NCBI RefSeq assembly: GCF_000165425.1 | Contig: NW_001799466.1 | Coordinates: forward strand, 62,001-126,000 | Direction: 5' to 3' | Length of the DNA: 64,000 bases | Source: Paramecium tetraurelia | Lineage: Eukaryota > Ciliophora > Oligohymenophorea > Peniculida > Parameciidae | In this document: one piece after another, positions 24,065 through 34,882 of the stretch | How the letters are laid out: every line of letters begins with the position of its first letter | Position numbering within the stretch: the first letter of the stretch is position 1 | Notes under the pieces: generated by a model | The model's database searches: none | Seen by the model: the letters and a program-made list of their open reading frames with translations, nothing else | What the model was told of the DNA's origin: nothing | Translations under genes and position numbers: made by a program

Positions 24065-25009
24065 TCATTCAAGGTAAGCAACATAGGATTCTCTTTGAAC
24101 ACCACATGGGTTACCAGTGGCGGGTAATCTGATGTATCCTGCTTCTCCCCATGATGTTCCCCATGAATTCTTGATAATCCAAACTCCGTCCTCTTAGAAA
24201 CCAGTAGCCAAGACAGCATGGTTTAATGATTTGTAAGTACATTTAGTGAAGACACCACTCTTATAGTTTTACCATGAATTGGCATCAACAGCAACAGTGA
24301 TTGGTTAATAAGAAAGTGCTGTGTACATGTTATCTGCAGCTACAACTTAATATCCTGATGGTTTGTATTAACCAGTTGAATATTTGCATTGTTTGTTTTG
24401 AACTCCATCATATGGATATTATTTGTCTGTGGTGAGACCATTCTTTTTAGCCCATTGAATACCCAAATTTTCAAAACCACCATTGCATCCATTGTTTGTA
24501 CCTTTATCACAATCAACTAATTATTATTCTGATAACCAGAGATCTTTTGAAATGACTCCCTTAATTGTCAAAAGAGTTTCTACTGCACCAACAGCAGAGA
24601 AAGCCCAACATGAACCACAGTTACCTTAGTTCTTGACTGATGTAATCTTTGACCAATCAGCTGATGCCTTAAGAGGTCCTTATGGGACATATAATTCAGC
24701 ATCAAGATTCATGGGGGATTCTTTTCTTGTCAAAAGTAAGGCAGCGAATTCTTCATTTGTCAAATCGGTGAATTAGGTTTCTCCGAAAACAGTTGTGCTA
24801 TTTTCTTCGGAATTCAAGATTTGGATTTATTTCATTGCATCTTAATAAACTTAGAATCTGTAAGCTCTCTCGGCTGGTGTGTAGAATTTGCCGAATTGAT
24901 TTGTGTATTTATCAAATTACACTCTTAAATCCAAAGATTCTGGTTAGCTAAGTTAGTGGATGCCAACTGTTAATAATGTGATGGCTGCTAATGCTAATAA
25001 TTTGTTCAT
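24065..25009 (-). CDS. papain-family cysteine protease (cathepsin L type)
   Basis: An intronless frame of 314 codons. The start gives a signal peptide ([18 protein letters not shown]), then a propeptide with an ERFNIN-like helix and [13 protein letters not shown]. The mature enzyme shows the oxyanion Gln and catalytic Cys in [12 protein letters not shown] (about residue 130), the C-N-G-G pattern [10 protein letters not shown], the catalytic His in LNHAVLATG and the Asn in [16 protein letters not shown]. All catalytic residues are present, and paired cysteines suit a secreted or lysosomal (food vacuole) enzyme. Length and order match cathepsin L/cruzipain without the long C-terminal extension. 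Codon use is richer in C and G than in neighbours, as expected of a highly expressed gene. Very sure of the family. Confidence 0.97.
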
Positions 25010-25084
25010 TATTATTAATAATCCTTTCCTTTTTAATTTCCTTTTATAATTGGAGTGGTGACATCATCGTTAAAAAATAATTAC

Positions 25085-25463
25085 AATCTTTAAATTAATC
25101 TTTATTAATCAAATGCACTATAAGATATTACTATTATGCACTCTCTAATTAAAAAGGATCTTCCTATGACGACATCCTTATTTTCTCATCAAAAATTGAT
25201 TAATATGGCTCAAGTACGTCTACTAATTTTGTGATGCTTACAATTGGAATATTTTGAAAAACCCAAAATTATCATCCAAGCTACCTCACATCTCTAAATA
25301 TATCCATGGTTTCTTTATTGATTTATAAATACCAACTAATTGTTTAAGCTAATTTTAATAACTATATTTTGGAAATAATATATTAACAGCTTCCGGTTAC
25401 TCTAAAACATATGGAAGCTTCTTAAATGCCCTTTAAACTCGATTCTTCTTGAATTTTAATCAT
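25085..25463 (-). pseudogene. broken reading frame with in-frame TGA, family unknown
   Basis: From ATG at 25463 a protein-like frame reads MIKIQEESSLKGIQEASICF, FRVTGSCQYIIS and MDIFRDVRQLG, meets TGA at 25272-25274, and then continues in the same frame with FWVFQNIPIVSITKLVDV and LEPYQSIFDEKIRMSSQED. No intron of usual size removes the TGA, and no further TGA ends the frame before the protease gene. It could be a pseudogene, a sequencing error (TGG to TGA), or a gene whose intron I failed to find. The family is not recognised. Confidence 0.35.
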
Positions 25464-26723
25464 TTTTACACTTAAGTTTGAATTGAAATAGAAATGTAAA
25501 AATTGGAAATCAAGTATCATAATTTATTATAAGGGAACTTTAAAAAGGGTTTCTAGATACCATCTTAAAAAATCATAAGTAGTATAAAACAAAAAGATAT
25601 TTAGGGATAATTTTGATAGTGTCATTTAATCATTTAAAATATCAATAAGATTATCGTAAAAAATAATATTCATTTAATATTCATGTAAATTAATGATTAA
25701 AGTGAAAAAATTATAACTATCTGAAATCATTTCTTTATTTGCTATTTGCTAAAAGAATAGTAGCAATTTTGTTCACAAATTATTTATTTATTTAAAACAT
25801 GACGAATAATTGTTTTAACTCCATATAAATTTGAATTCTATTTAATATTACTTTAAATATTTGTAAGACAAGAAATGATGATTACATTTGTTACTTAAGA
25901 ATAACTTTTCTTTTTAAGATGATATTATTCACAAAAGAGAATGATCATTAAAAAATTAAATGACCTTTCATATTCTTATAATTAAGGTTAAGGTCTAAAG
26001 TTCAAAAATGAAAATAATTTTTTGAGTTCAAACAGATTGAGAAAGAATTAAATAAATAAGAAAATAAATAGAAACGAGAATCAATTTTTCCTAGTTTGCC
26101 TAATTAGAACTTATTTAATATATTTTAGAGTAAAACTTGTTTCGCAATTAAGAACAGAAAAAGAAAATTTGTTAAAGTCAAAATATCATTCTGGTGTCAT
26201 ATAAGAACCGAAAAGCAACTTTATGCTATATTATTCAATAGAAGGATTGAATTCCTAATTTGATGATCTCTTAAGCCCGTAATTAAAAGAGAACTATATA
26301 ATAATTTGAAGGCTTGCTATTATCGAAATAGGATGAGAATATAAAGTAAATGAAAGGGCTGATAATTTAAAACTTTTCTAAGAGAAGGATAAATATAAAA
26401 TAATTGCCACTTCATTCAAGGCTGACTATGTGGGATTTAGTGAGTTGCTGAAAATCATATCATTAAGATTGAGCCTTGTTGGTAAATTTTATGAATAACA
26501 TTGAATGAATCTCTAAATGGGATTTAATAAGATTAGGTAGAAAGAAATCAAATTAAATAAATTAATTACTTAGGATTGTGTTGAATAGAGAGAACCATTA
26601 AAATACGTGATGCTAATAAGATCAATTTAAAAATAGTATAAGCATTTATATAATAAGCCACTAGAGAATGGAAATATTAAAATGTATTGAATACTTACTT
26701 TTGTCTTTATTAAAAATATTCTT

Positions 26724-26806
26724 NNNNNNNNNNNNNNNNNNNNNNNNNNNNNNNNNNNNNNNNNNNNNNNNNNNNNNNNNNNNNNNNNNNNNNNNNNNNN
26801 NNNNNN
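26724..26806. other. assembly gap (83 N) with identical flanks
   Basis: 83 undetermined bases. The 16 bases just before the gap (26,708-26,723) and the 16 just after it (26,807-26,822) are identical, so the two contig ends may overlap and the gap may be artificial or negative in length. Confidence 0.95.
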
Positions 26807-27031
26807 TATTAAAAATATTCTTTTAATTATCCTTTTATTTTGTTATTATTTAAAGCTAGTAAAATATTTATGTATCAATTTCTTAAAATGACAATTGCAG
26901 CACAAAAAATGAAGCATTTAAAGTTATGGAATTTAAAAGAAGGTGACTGAATCAATTTATGGATTGCTTTTCAAAGTTTAAATTGTAAATTCTCATTTAT
27001 AAAAAAACCATATTAAAATTATTATTCAGAA

Positions 27032-27289
27032 ATGATGAATGAATTCTTTTATAGAATGTGTTTTTAAACTTTGCACTCTCTAAGCGAACTTAAACTTGTT
27101 AATGAGGAGGAGAAACTCATCCTTAAAGATCTAATACTTAGAAATGAATTTAATATTCCTTCTAAGATTAGTGCAGAATAACTTTCTTTCTTTTTTTTAT
27201 ATATAATTAAAAAACACAGGAAGAATTAACCAATAAAGCAAAGCTAACTTCTAATAATTGATGAATAGACCGATGAGGAAATGATTTGA
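27032..27289 (+). CDS. short frame, C-terminal part of a helical protein (unknown)
   Basis: An 85-codon frame reading LHSLSELKLVNEEEKLILKD and LILRNEFNIPSKISAEQ, with a basic tail and EQTDEEMI before the TGA at 27287-27289. The first half resembles the frame at 27574-27834 (a helix, then an E-E-K-x-I-L-K pattern), so the two are probably copies of one element. No start domain is seen upstream, only frame-broken sequence towards the gap. It could be the surviving end of a pseudogene or a small gene with undetected 5' exons. Confidence 0.35.
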
Positions 27290-27573
27290 GAGTCCAAAAT
27301 AATTTTGAGTTTTTGTGTATATATATCTCTTAAACAGATTTTAACTAATAATTACTTACTTAGAAAACGAGAAAAGTTCTAGAATTCTTCGAATAAATAA
27401 TTATTTATCGTTAAATTCAAGAATCTTATGCATCTTAATATGAATAATATAAATTTAATAGACATTTTTTTAATAGCAGTATATATCCGAAATTCTTTTC
27501 TTTCCAAAATAAATGCTTTTTTTAACTTAATTTCACATAATTTAAATTCCTTAATAGCAAATCAAATTATTTT

Positions 27574-27834
27574 ATGACACAATCATATTTCTAAAATGCC
27601 CTTAAATATGTTTAGACTCTCTAAGAATAAAATCAAATTTCAAAAGAAGAAAAATCTATACTTAAAATGATAATTGTGAATCAGGATGTTAGTGAAAAGA
27701 TGCTCGACAAAAGAGAGGCTGTGACTTAAGTCTCTTAAAAGTTAAAAACACTCAGGAGAATAAGGAGAATATATTTGTAAACTTCACAAAGCTTAAATTA
27801 AATAACTGAAAAAAGTATGGAAATCGATTTCTGA
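27574..27834 (+). CDS. short frame related to 27032-27289 (unknown)
   Basis: An 86-codon frame reading QNALKYVQTLQEQNQISKEE, KSILKMIIVNQDVSEKML and a basic C-terminal part (LRRIRRIYLQTSQSL) that ends IDF. The alignment with the previous frame (LxxLxExxxIxxEEKxILKxxIxxxD) suggests tandem duplication. About 280 bases of A/T-rich sequence separate them. The family is not recognised. Confidence 0.35.
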
Positions 27835-28677
27835 CAACAGCTACCTCTGATCTTTTTATTTATATTTAATTCGTATAATTAAGAACAATAGTTATTCAAT
27901 TTAAATGATCCAATAATTTGGTAGTTTTATTTACAAAATTTTTCAATTAAATTATACAATAAAGAGTGACTTTATAGATTAATAAAACGTATTATTGAAA
28001 TGATCCATATATATATTAAATTAAAATAATATGTAAAAGTCAAAAACAAACTTTTATAGTTTTATAAAATTTTACTTGCTTTTCGTTCAATAAATATTAT
28101 TAAATGGGAACAATAAGAATAAAATGATATCAACTTTTAGAAGTAAAAGTGCTATATTAAGTTTCATCCAGTATTTAAAAGAAGCTAAGAATGTAATTTA
28201 TGAAATAGTTATTAAATTTAAGTATGAAACAATTAAAAAGTAAAAGAAATCCTTTTTTATACCTAATTTAATTTATCAATACACTTAAAACGACTAAAAC
28301 AAATAGATTAAATCAAATAATTTGAAATAAGTTAAAATAATGATGAATGGGATGAATATATCTGTTAATAAGTTTATCTTACTTGATATTCATATGATAT
28401 TTGAATTTAAATGGAGCTAATTAAATAACACATAATAATTAATTACTATAAATTAGTTCCTTTCAACATCATTTATTAATAAAAATAAAGGGACACCCTG
28501 ATTAAAAAGTAGTATTAAAATTTATTTAAAATTGATTTTTGTTTTGAATATCAACATTAAGCCACCAGTTTAGAACAACTCTAATTAAGGAGAGACTCAT
28601 TTAGATGAAAATAAACAAATTTAGTGATTCGCTTATTTTACATAATTTAAATCAGTTAATAAATTTGAATATTAAAA

Positions 28678-30616
28678 ATGAATTAGAGAGATGGACATAC
28701 AGAAAAGATCGAAAAGGACTTTTCAAGATTGTTGGAGAGATATAATCGTTCAAAATAAGTTATCGATTAATTGTATTAATCGGGAGGGAAGAATGATACA
28801 ACAATACGTTCAGAGAAAAATAATAAAGAGGAGAAGGAAAAGGAGTATGTGTCAAGGGAAAAGTATAGCAAAATGAGAAACTTAAACAAAGAGCTTAAAG
28901 TATAAAAAGGAATAATTAAATAAATTAGTTAACTCTAAAAGAATACATAGATAGAACAAAGGAGCTGGAATCTGCAATTAGAGGAAAGGATGATCTTATT
29001 GAAAAGTACGAGAAGGAACTTAGAGAATAATAGGAGAATTTGTATAATCAATTGCAAGAATAGAAAGAATAGATTTTGAAGGAAGATTAATAATCACGAA
29101 TCAATGAAGATCTCAGAACTTAACTATCTTAGGCCAAATAGAAATTAATTAAAAAGAAGGCAAAGATTCAATTGCTAAAGGATTCCCAAAAAACAGTTGA
29201 TGTAAATTAGCTTCTGATTTTGATTTTAGAGTAAATTTGAAGATTAGAAACAAGGGTTCCAATAAGAGTTGGAGAGAGTGCAGAAATTGTGTGAAGAGTT
29301 CTCAAATGAAATGTAAGATTATTAAATTAATGGTTAATTAGTAAAGATTCAGAGAAGAGACTCATATGCTTGAGTGATGAAAATGAACATATATAAATAA
29401 CTATTAGATCAAAAGGAAGAAGATAGAAGATATTTGGAAATGATGATTTAAGAAGAGAGAGATAATACAAATAAGATTAGTGAGCAAAATTTAAGAAATT
29501 TTAGATGAGAAAAAGATATTGTAAATTACAATAGAAAATTAAGGGAAGAGAGTGCAAGATTTAGAGGAACTATTAAAGTAAGCCGAGATAAGATATCAAA
29601 TGTTATAAGGGAAATTAGATTAAGAGAAACAAGGGTTGATAAGTGAGTTATAAGAGACATTACAGAAGAGAAAATAAAAAGCTAAATAGATGCAAACATA
29701 GATCTAATAATTAGAATAGAAATTACAAGATAAATCAAAAGAAGATATTATAGTTAATAAATAAATTTAAGATTTGTAAGGAGAATAAACAAAATTGTAA
29801 TCTTTACTTGAGGATTAAAAACATAAAACTGAGTAAGCAATAAATGAGGCTCAGTTTAAAGTTCAGGAAGTAAAAGAATTGAAAGGAGAAATAGAAAAAT
29901 ATAGATAAACACTCTAAATTCAAGATGAAAAACTATCAAAATATGATGTTTAATATTAGATTGACTAGAAAGAAAAACAAAGATTGGTTCATGAAATTGA
30001 GATTTGCGAATAGGAGAGTAGAAAATTATAACATTTGCTCTATGAATAAGACAGGGAGATAGACTACATGAGACAATAATAAGAATAAGTATAAATTATT
30101 AATAATTTATAGGAAATTTTACATATTGAGAAGAAAGTAGATTCATTGGTTACAGAGGTTCATGTTGCTAGAGAAGAGGCAAATGAATGGAAGAGAAATG
30201 CAAATGATTTGAAAAGATAGTTATAATAATAAGAAGAACAGACTAATTAATTTAAAGCAAAGTATTTGAAGAGCAAATAGAATTCAAAAAATCTGGAAAA
30301 TGAGTAACGATTTGTAATTTAAATATCTAATGATTCATAGCTTGAAGAAAAAGTGAAGTTATTGGAGAATGAAAAACTGCTTGGAGAGAGAGAAGCTTTG
30401 AAAAATACTGTAGTTTAATAAAAATCCAGTTCAATAAAGTAAAATTAAGGTGCTTGGACGAAATCTAAAACATGGATCAAGTAGCATAAAGTAATAGAGA
30501 ATGAATTCTTTATATTAAAATATTAATTTAGGATGAGCAAAAGTCATGGAAAGAATATCCATATTTCTTATCATTATTTAAAACCTACCTCTGACTTACG
30601 AAATCATCCTAAATGA
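28678..30616 (+). CDS. long coiled-coil protein, function unknown
   Basis: From ATG at 28678 the protein starts MNQRDGHTEKIEKDFSRLLE and is almost entirely heptad-like, rich in Glu, Lys, Gln and Leu, for about 580 residues, ending with a less regular tail (WTKSKTWIKQHKV, HISYHYLKPTSDLRNHPK). Introns are needed near 28,899-28,927, 29,202-29,229, 29,391-29,424 and 29,481-29,505. The third begins GTG and is the least sure. Gln codons are nearly all TAA/TAG. Such proteins in ciliates are usually cytoskeletal or basal-body components, but nothing here names the family. It stands at the edge of the decayed stretch and shows no decay itself. Confidence 0.7.
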
Positions 30617-30737
30617 TTTTTGACAAAGATGTCTTAATGAATAAGAAAGAAGTACGGCTGTAGAATTTATAAATATTACAAATAACAAATTATTTCAGAT
30701 GTGAAAAATTTTTATTGCTTTTATTTACAGCATTGCA

Positions 30738-30985
30738 ATGTAAAGCATCTTTTTTAAATGCAGGAGTGAGAACACAAAATGTTCTAGGAATGGTTGTTAT
30801 GATAATATTTCCAAGGTAGATGATCAATTGATTTTTTTATAATCGAATTCAATTAGGTTTTAAAAGATATTGATAAGTTCCTTTAGGATGAATTTTAGCT
30901 GTTGAAGGGTGATACTTTAAGATTGCATGAATACAGGATAATTGATGATTCCAGATGTTTATCAATATATTCAAAATTTAAATGA
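30738..30985 (+). CDS. possible very small spliced gene, unknown
   Basis: A last exon reads VLKDIDKFLQDEFQLLKGD and LRLHEYRIIDDSRCL before TGA at 30983-30985, with good coding character. Joining it upstream needs an intron of about 41 bases (long for this genome) from 30,825, and another of 24 bases at 30,740-30,763 that would split the start codon. The product would be about 60 residues. The exon may instead belong to a different, unrecognised arrangement. Confidence 0.25.
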
Positions 30986-31057
30986 TTGTTTATCATATAT
31001 AAATTTAGAGAGGAATTCAATTATTATTAATGATGAATTATACATGTAGATAATTAT

Positions 31058-31711
31058 TCATTAGCATAGACTATATAAGTTTGTACAGAATTCCTCTATG
31101 GTACATTATTCGGTATGTTAAAAGTAGATGTATCCTTATTATTAATCTATTTATGCTTGTAATCTCTCAGTGATTATCATGTTCTCTAAAAGTTCATAAG
31201 CTTGTTCCTCCTTCAGTTTACAAAATTGGGCCAATTTCTATATGGAGATGTTACTGTAGAATCTCCCAACAGCTGTGATGATATGCTCACAAAATAAATT
31301 AGGATTTGTCTTGGTTTCTCTGGCAAAGGTTTCAATATCAGTCCATTTCAATAAATCTTGCTGTACACTAGAGTGATAAAGGAAATCAAAATACTTTGAT
31401 TTTATAAATGGAAGCCATTTTGACTTTTAACTTCTACTGTCTCTGTAGATGGTCAGAAGAAGTGCTTGTCTCTTTGCAGAGGCTGGGGCTGCCAATCCAT
31501 TAATGATGGCTCTTTCCAAATAAGCTGGGTTCTTTTAACTTAGAGTATAGTAGATGGACGCAGCCTATAATCGTTTTTGATCTTATTCATAAATGAAAGC
31601 CTAAGCAATATCACATTTTAGTTTTTCTTCAGGGCTTAATTTTGCTCTACCTTTTTCTAAGTTTTAGCTTAATATTTATCTTGCCTCTTGATAAGAATAT
31701 GAAATAAACAT
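31058..31711 (-). CDS. short CSN4-like PCI protein (COP9 signalosome subunit 4)
   Basis: An intronless frame of 217 codons. From about residue 45 it follows the C-terminal half of CSN4: AASIYYTLSQKNPAYLERAI, NGLAAPASAKRQALLLTIY, then the PCI winged-helix part AVGRFYSNISIQKLAQF, EQAYELLENMIITERLQAQI and QGYIYFQHTEQ, and a helical end LYSLCQ. CSN4 is normally about 400 residues; here the N-terminal helical repeats are missing, and only 19 bases separate this start codon from the stop of the next gene, so no room is left for them. In other organisms CSN4 sits in the signalosome that removes NEDD8 from cullins. This could be a minimal subunit, a truncated paralogue, or a related PCI protein. Confidence 0.7.
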
Positions 31712-31730
31712 ACGTAAAATAAATAATATA

Positions 31731-33219
31731 TCAATATTTTAGTTTATTGCCTTCCCAAAATCCAATATAAGTCTACCCGTATTTCTAAGTATAGGTACCT
31801 CGACCCTCCATTTAGTCTTTCTGAAATCCGCCGATGTAACAGTCCCCATTTGAAAAAGTAAGGCTTCCAATTCCATGTTTTCTAATAATCATAAAGTAAG
31901 ATTACTTGTTTTAATAGAAATCGCCTTCATATTTTTAACCAATAATTCAAAATACCTGGAAACTCATTTATATTCAGGAAAGCATCCATGATATCAGGAT
32001 TATTATTGCAATGCACTCCAAAGCCATGGAATTAATTGTTTACAAATTAACCTTCGTATTCAACTGTAGAATCGGCATAGTAAAGTATGCCCTGACCATT
32101 CATTTACTCATTCATGATTTCTCCTTCATAATATCTTCCATCGGCAAATTATAATTTATCCTATTTGACCCGACTTTGATATGGGGAGAGGGAACGATTT
32201 GATTGTATAGGTTAAGGCTATTACTTGTCAAATTATTGTTATTGCTTGGATTATGTAATTGTCTATATCAATTATTAGTTATTTTATTGTAATGAGTTGC
32301 CATAATTTTGGAGACTATTATTTCCAGGTATTGATTAAGAGTTAATAAATTGCTATTCTGGATAGAGTGGAATGTTTATTAATCTTGATGTTTCCACAGG
32401 GGATTTGTAAGGATTTCCTTAGAACTTGGATTAACTGTTGATTTATTAGGGCATCTTCAATAGGAGATTAGTGCTATCAATTATTTTACATTGCTAAGCC
32501 TCTTTCAATCTATTTTGAATGTCTTAGTAACTGTATCTTTGAAATGGCTCCAATTAGAGCATGTTAGAAACGATGTCTGCCAAAGTGCTGGGGTAAATCT
32601 TTTAAAATTCATTAATTCTAGCTGTCAATCTCTATGGATCAATTGTATTGTTCTAATATAGAGAATCACAAGACTTGGCTATGCTTAATTAAACTAATTA
32701 AATACCTAATGCAACATGAAGTAGGAGCATGCCAAAGGTGAAGACGGTTGCTTTTTCAACAGAATACTTAATCGATGGGTCTATTTTGAGTTCTTCTGGT
32801 GCTGGATATAAATGCGGAATCTATTTTCCCCAGAAATCTATGGGTCGATAGGAATTCTCAAAACTTCTCAATTTCCAAACATCATTCTCCCCTTGCCATA
32901 AATTATTGAATCCTATGTATTGTTTTTTATCAAGATTTAATTATGCGAACGCTACACAATCAATCAGATGATACAATTCTTTGGAAGAGTAATCTTGCTA
33001 TCCTCTATTTTGAAGGTACTCAGCAAAACTTTGGACTGGATGTTCAACAAGCAGTTGGAGTTCATAGAAGGTAGAACAGAATTCGTCATGAGTTACAGAG
33101 TTCTGCTTGATAATTTGAAGCAGAGTTTGGCAAGTTCTCGTCTGAGTCAGGTCTTTTACAGCCCTTTTAAAAGAGTCTTCATCGTGATATTTGAAAGTCC
33201 AAAATTCTAATTTTTGCAT
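31731..33219 (-). CDS. kinase-like C-lobe fused to MORN repeats
   Basis: The protein has about 485 residues. Residues 1-230 look like a kinase fold without an ATP site: no glycine loop, no HRD and no DFG are seen, but PHLYPAPEELK (APE-like), ATVFTFGMLLLHVALG (subdomain IX) and a C-lobe helix set (LADIVSNMLQLEPFQRYSY) remain. A Gln/Ser/Pro-rich linker follows. The end carries MORN-type repeats: LQFADGRYYEGEIMNEQMNG, STVEYEGQFVNNQFHGFG, GSLTFSNGDCYIGGF and YGQTYIGFWEGNKL. One intron is needed near 31,925-31,955 (ends AAG). MORN repeats bind membranes or act as scaffolds; with a dead kinase they suggest a scaffold at cortical or membrane sites. The fusion is seen; the role is inferred. Confidence 0.75.
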
Positions 33220-34266
33220 TGTAGTTTTGTTTTGGAAGAGTATGTATGTTTATTATTTGTCTATGATGTCGAACTATTTGAGGGTTTCTTCAAAAAGCTG
33301 AGATTGAGTTTGTTTTGATTACGGAATTCCCATTTAAATTAAAATTAAAACAGAAATGAGCATAAATCAGCCAAAAGAATCGAAAAATGAATAAAAAAGT
33401 AAAGAACGAAAACCAGAGTGATTCAATACCCATTAGATAATAAAAAAGGAGAAAATATAATAATTGAACAAATGATGAAAATTGGATGAACAAATATTTA
33501 ATATTGATATTTATATCACTAGCATCTAGATAATCTCATATTATTATAATAATGGATATTTAAAGATAGCTATTTTGCAAAAGATTCATAGAACTTAATG
33601 GATGAGGATTACATCTCCATAAAATAGGATATGGATTAATTATATTAACTTAGGCAATAAATTAGTTCTATCATTAATAAATACTTTATTTATTTACTCA
33701 ATTAACATGGTTATCTGTTCATCCATATATAAATTGAATATTAATTGCAATAAAGAAAAAAAAAATTAATTTTCTATTTGGATTAATTAAGTTTTTCTTG
33801 AAAGAAGTGGGTTTCCCTTTTCGGATAGTATAAACAAACTGTAATATTAGAGATGGAGCAGTTTAGTATACTCTTGCCATATAGAAATAAGTATAATCAA
33901 AATAGAAGAAGAATAATCTTACTAATTAGGTTAGAGAATGATATAAAAATATTTAATACCATAGTTTTTGAATAACAATATATCGCAAATTTGTGCTTCA
34001 TGTTCTCAGATAGAGGTTTTTTGTTTTGGGTCTAATAAAAATAAATTCAGCAAATTTAAGCAATCTCTTAATTTGGAGATGTTAAAATTCTTGAGTTTTA
34101 AATCTGTTGTTTAAATAAAAGAAGATTGATGAAAGAAAACAAATAATAGGATGAATAAGAGATAATATTTGATAACATAGGAAATTATCAGAATTTTCAT
34201 ATAATTCATTGAAGCAATTATCCATTTGAATACAATCTGAATTCTGATAATTTGATGTGAGTGGTA
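33220..34266. other. about 1 kb without a firm gene
   Basis: Plus-strand frames exist here, for example 33,853-34,212 (119 codons, starting MEQFSILLPYRNK) and a short basic frame near 33,356. None has a family match or clear introns, and frames of this size occur by chance when TGA is the only stop. The sequence is A/T-rich and may hold the promoter of the kinase-like/MORN gene on the minus strand. Confidence 0.35.
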
Positions 34267-34882
34267 TCAAGGGTTCTAGTACGTTAAGGATTGTAGGAAT
34301 TTGATTAAGTATGGTTGGGACTCTGAAAACTTGAACCTCTTTGTATCATATAAGTGGATATTTTACTTTAACAAACTCTTCTCATCGTCTTGTAGATATC
34401 TATGAAGTTGCTTTAACTTGCTAATGTGAAAATCTTGAGATTAGACATTATGAGTAATGGATGAAGTTCTAGATGACCTTGAATAAATACGCATTAGTAA
34501 TCTTTTACATCAAAATAAGATTCTCCATCATATTTTATTAATGTCTAAATAATTGTTATAACTTCTTTTTGGCTTAACATAGTTTAACTTGTTATGATGA
34601 TATCTTCTTTTCATTAGCAATTTCCAACAATTTAAACCTTATGTTTTGAGATGTCTTACTTTATTCGTTGATTTTCTCCTTCGAGTTGCTGTTGTTCTAC
34701 TTACTTACGTCTACTGATGGATTGAGATCTCATTCTCTCAACTCTGGCCACAACACTGGAGATTTGCTTATTCTCGTACCCCTTAATACTGGCTAATCGT
34801 TGCTTATGCAGTGAAAATGCCCTACTATTGTAAAGACTTACATTCGTCTAGTGCGAAGAGAATCATATTCTTAATAACTCAT
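34267..34882 (-). CDS. CFAP97 (Hemingway)-like protein
   Basis: After splicing, the protein reads MSYQEYDSLRTRRMAFSLHK, then LASIKGYENKQISS, ARVERMRSQSISRRKQVEQ and QQQLEGENQRIKQDI. The order H-x-x-R-L-x-x-I-K, then a basic helix leading to E-x-E-N-x-x-I, is that of the CFAP97 domain found in sperm-tail and ciliary proteins. The C-terminal half is Ser/His/Gln-rich and ends FLQSLTYQNP. Introns are needed near 34,831-34,850, 34,612-34,642 and 34,487-34,517. The start codon overlaps the stop of the upstream gene (ATGA). The family call is moderate because the domain is short and degenerate. Confidence 0.5.

Larger units (their letters stand above)
25010..28677. other. gene-poor, decayed stretch with assembly gap
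   Basis: About 3.7 kb with no complete gene, in a window where intergenic spaces are usually under 500 bases. It holds broken coding traces on both strands (described separately), long A/T-rich runs and the N gap. Traces near 26,200-26,640 on the plus strand (for example YKIIATSFKADYVGFSELL) resemble the cyclic-nucleotide-binding region of ciliate potassium channels but carry many TGAs and frame changes. The rest shows no coding character that I can see. Confidence 0.5.

Noticed and set aside
33853..34212. 119-codon plus-strand frame (MEQFSILL...)
   Set aside because: No family, intron or neighbour support. Such lengths occur by chance when TGA is the only stop, so it was only mentioned in the spacer entry.
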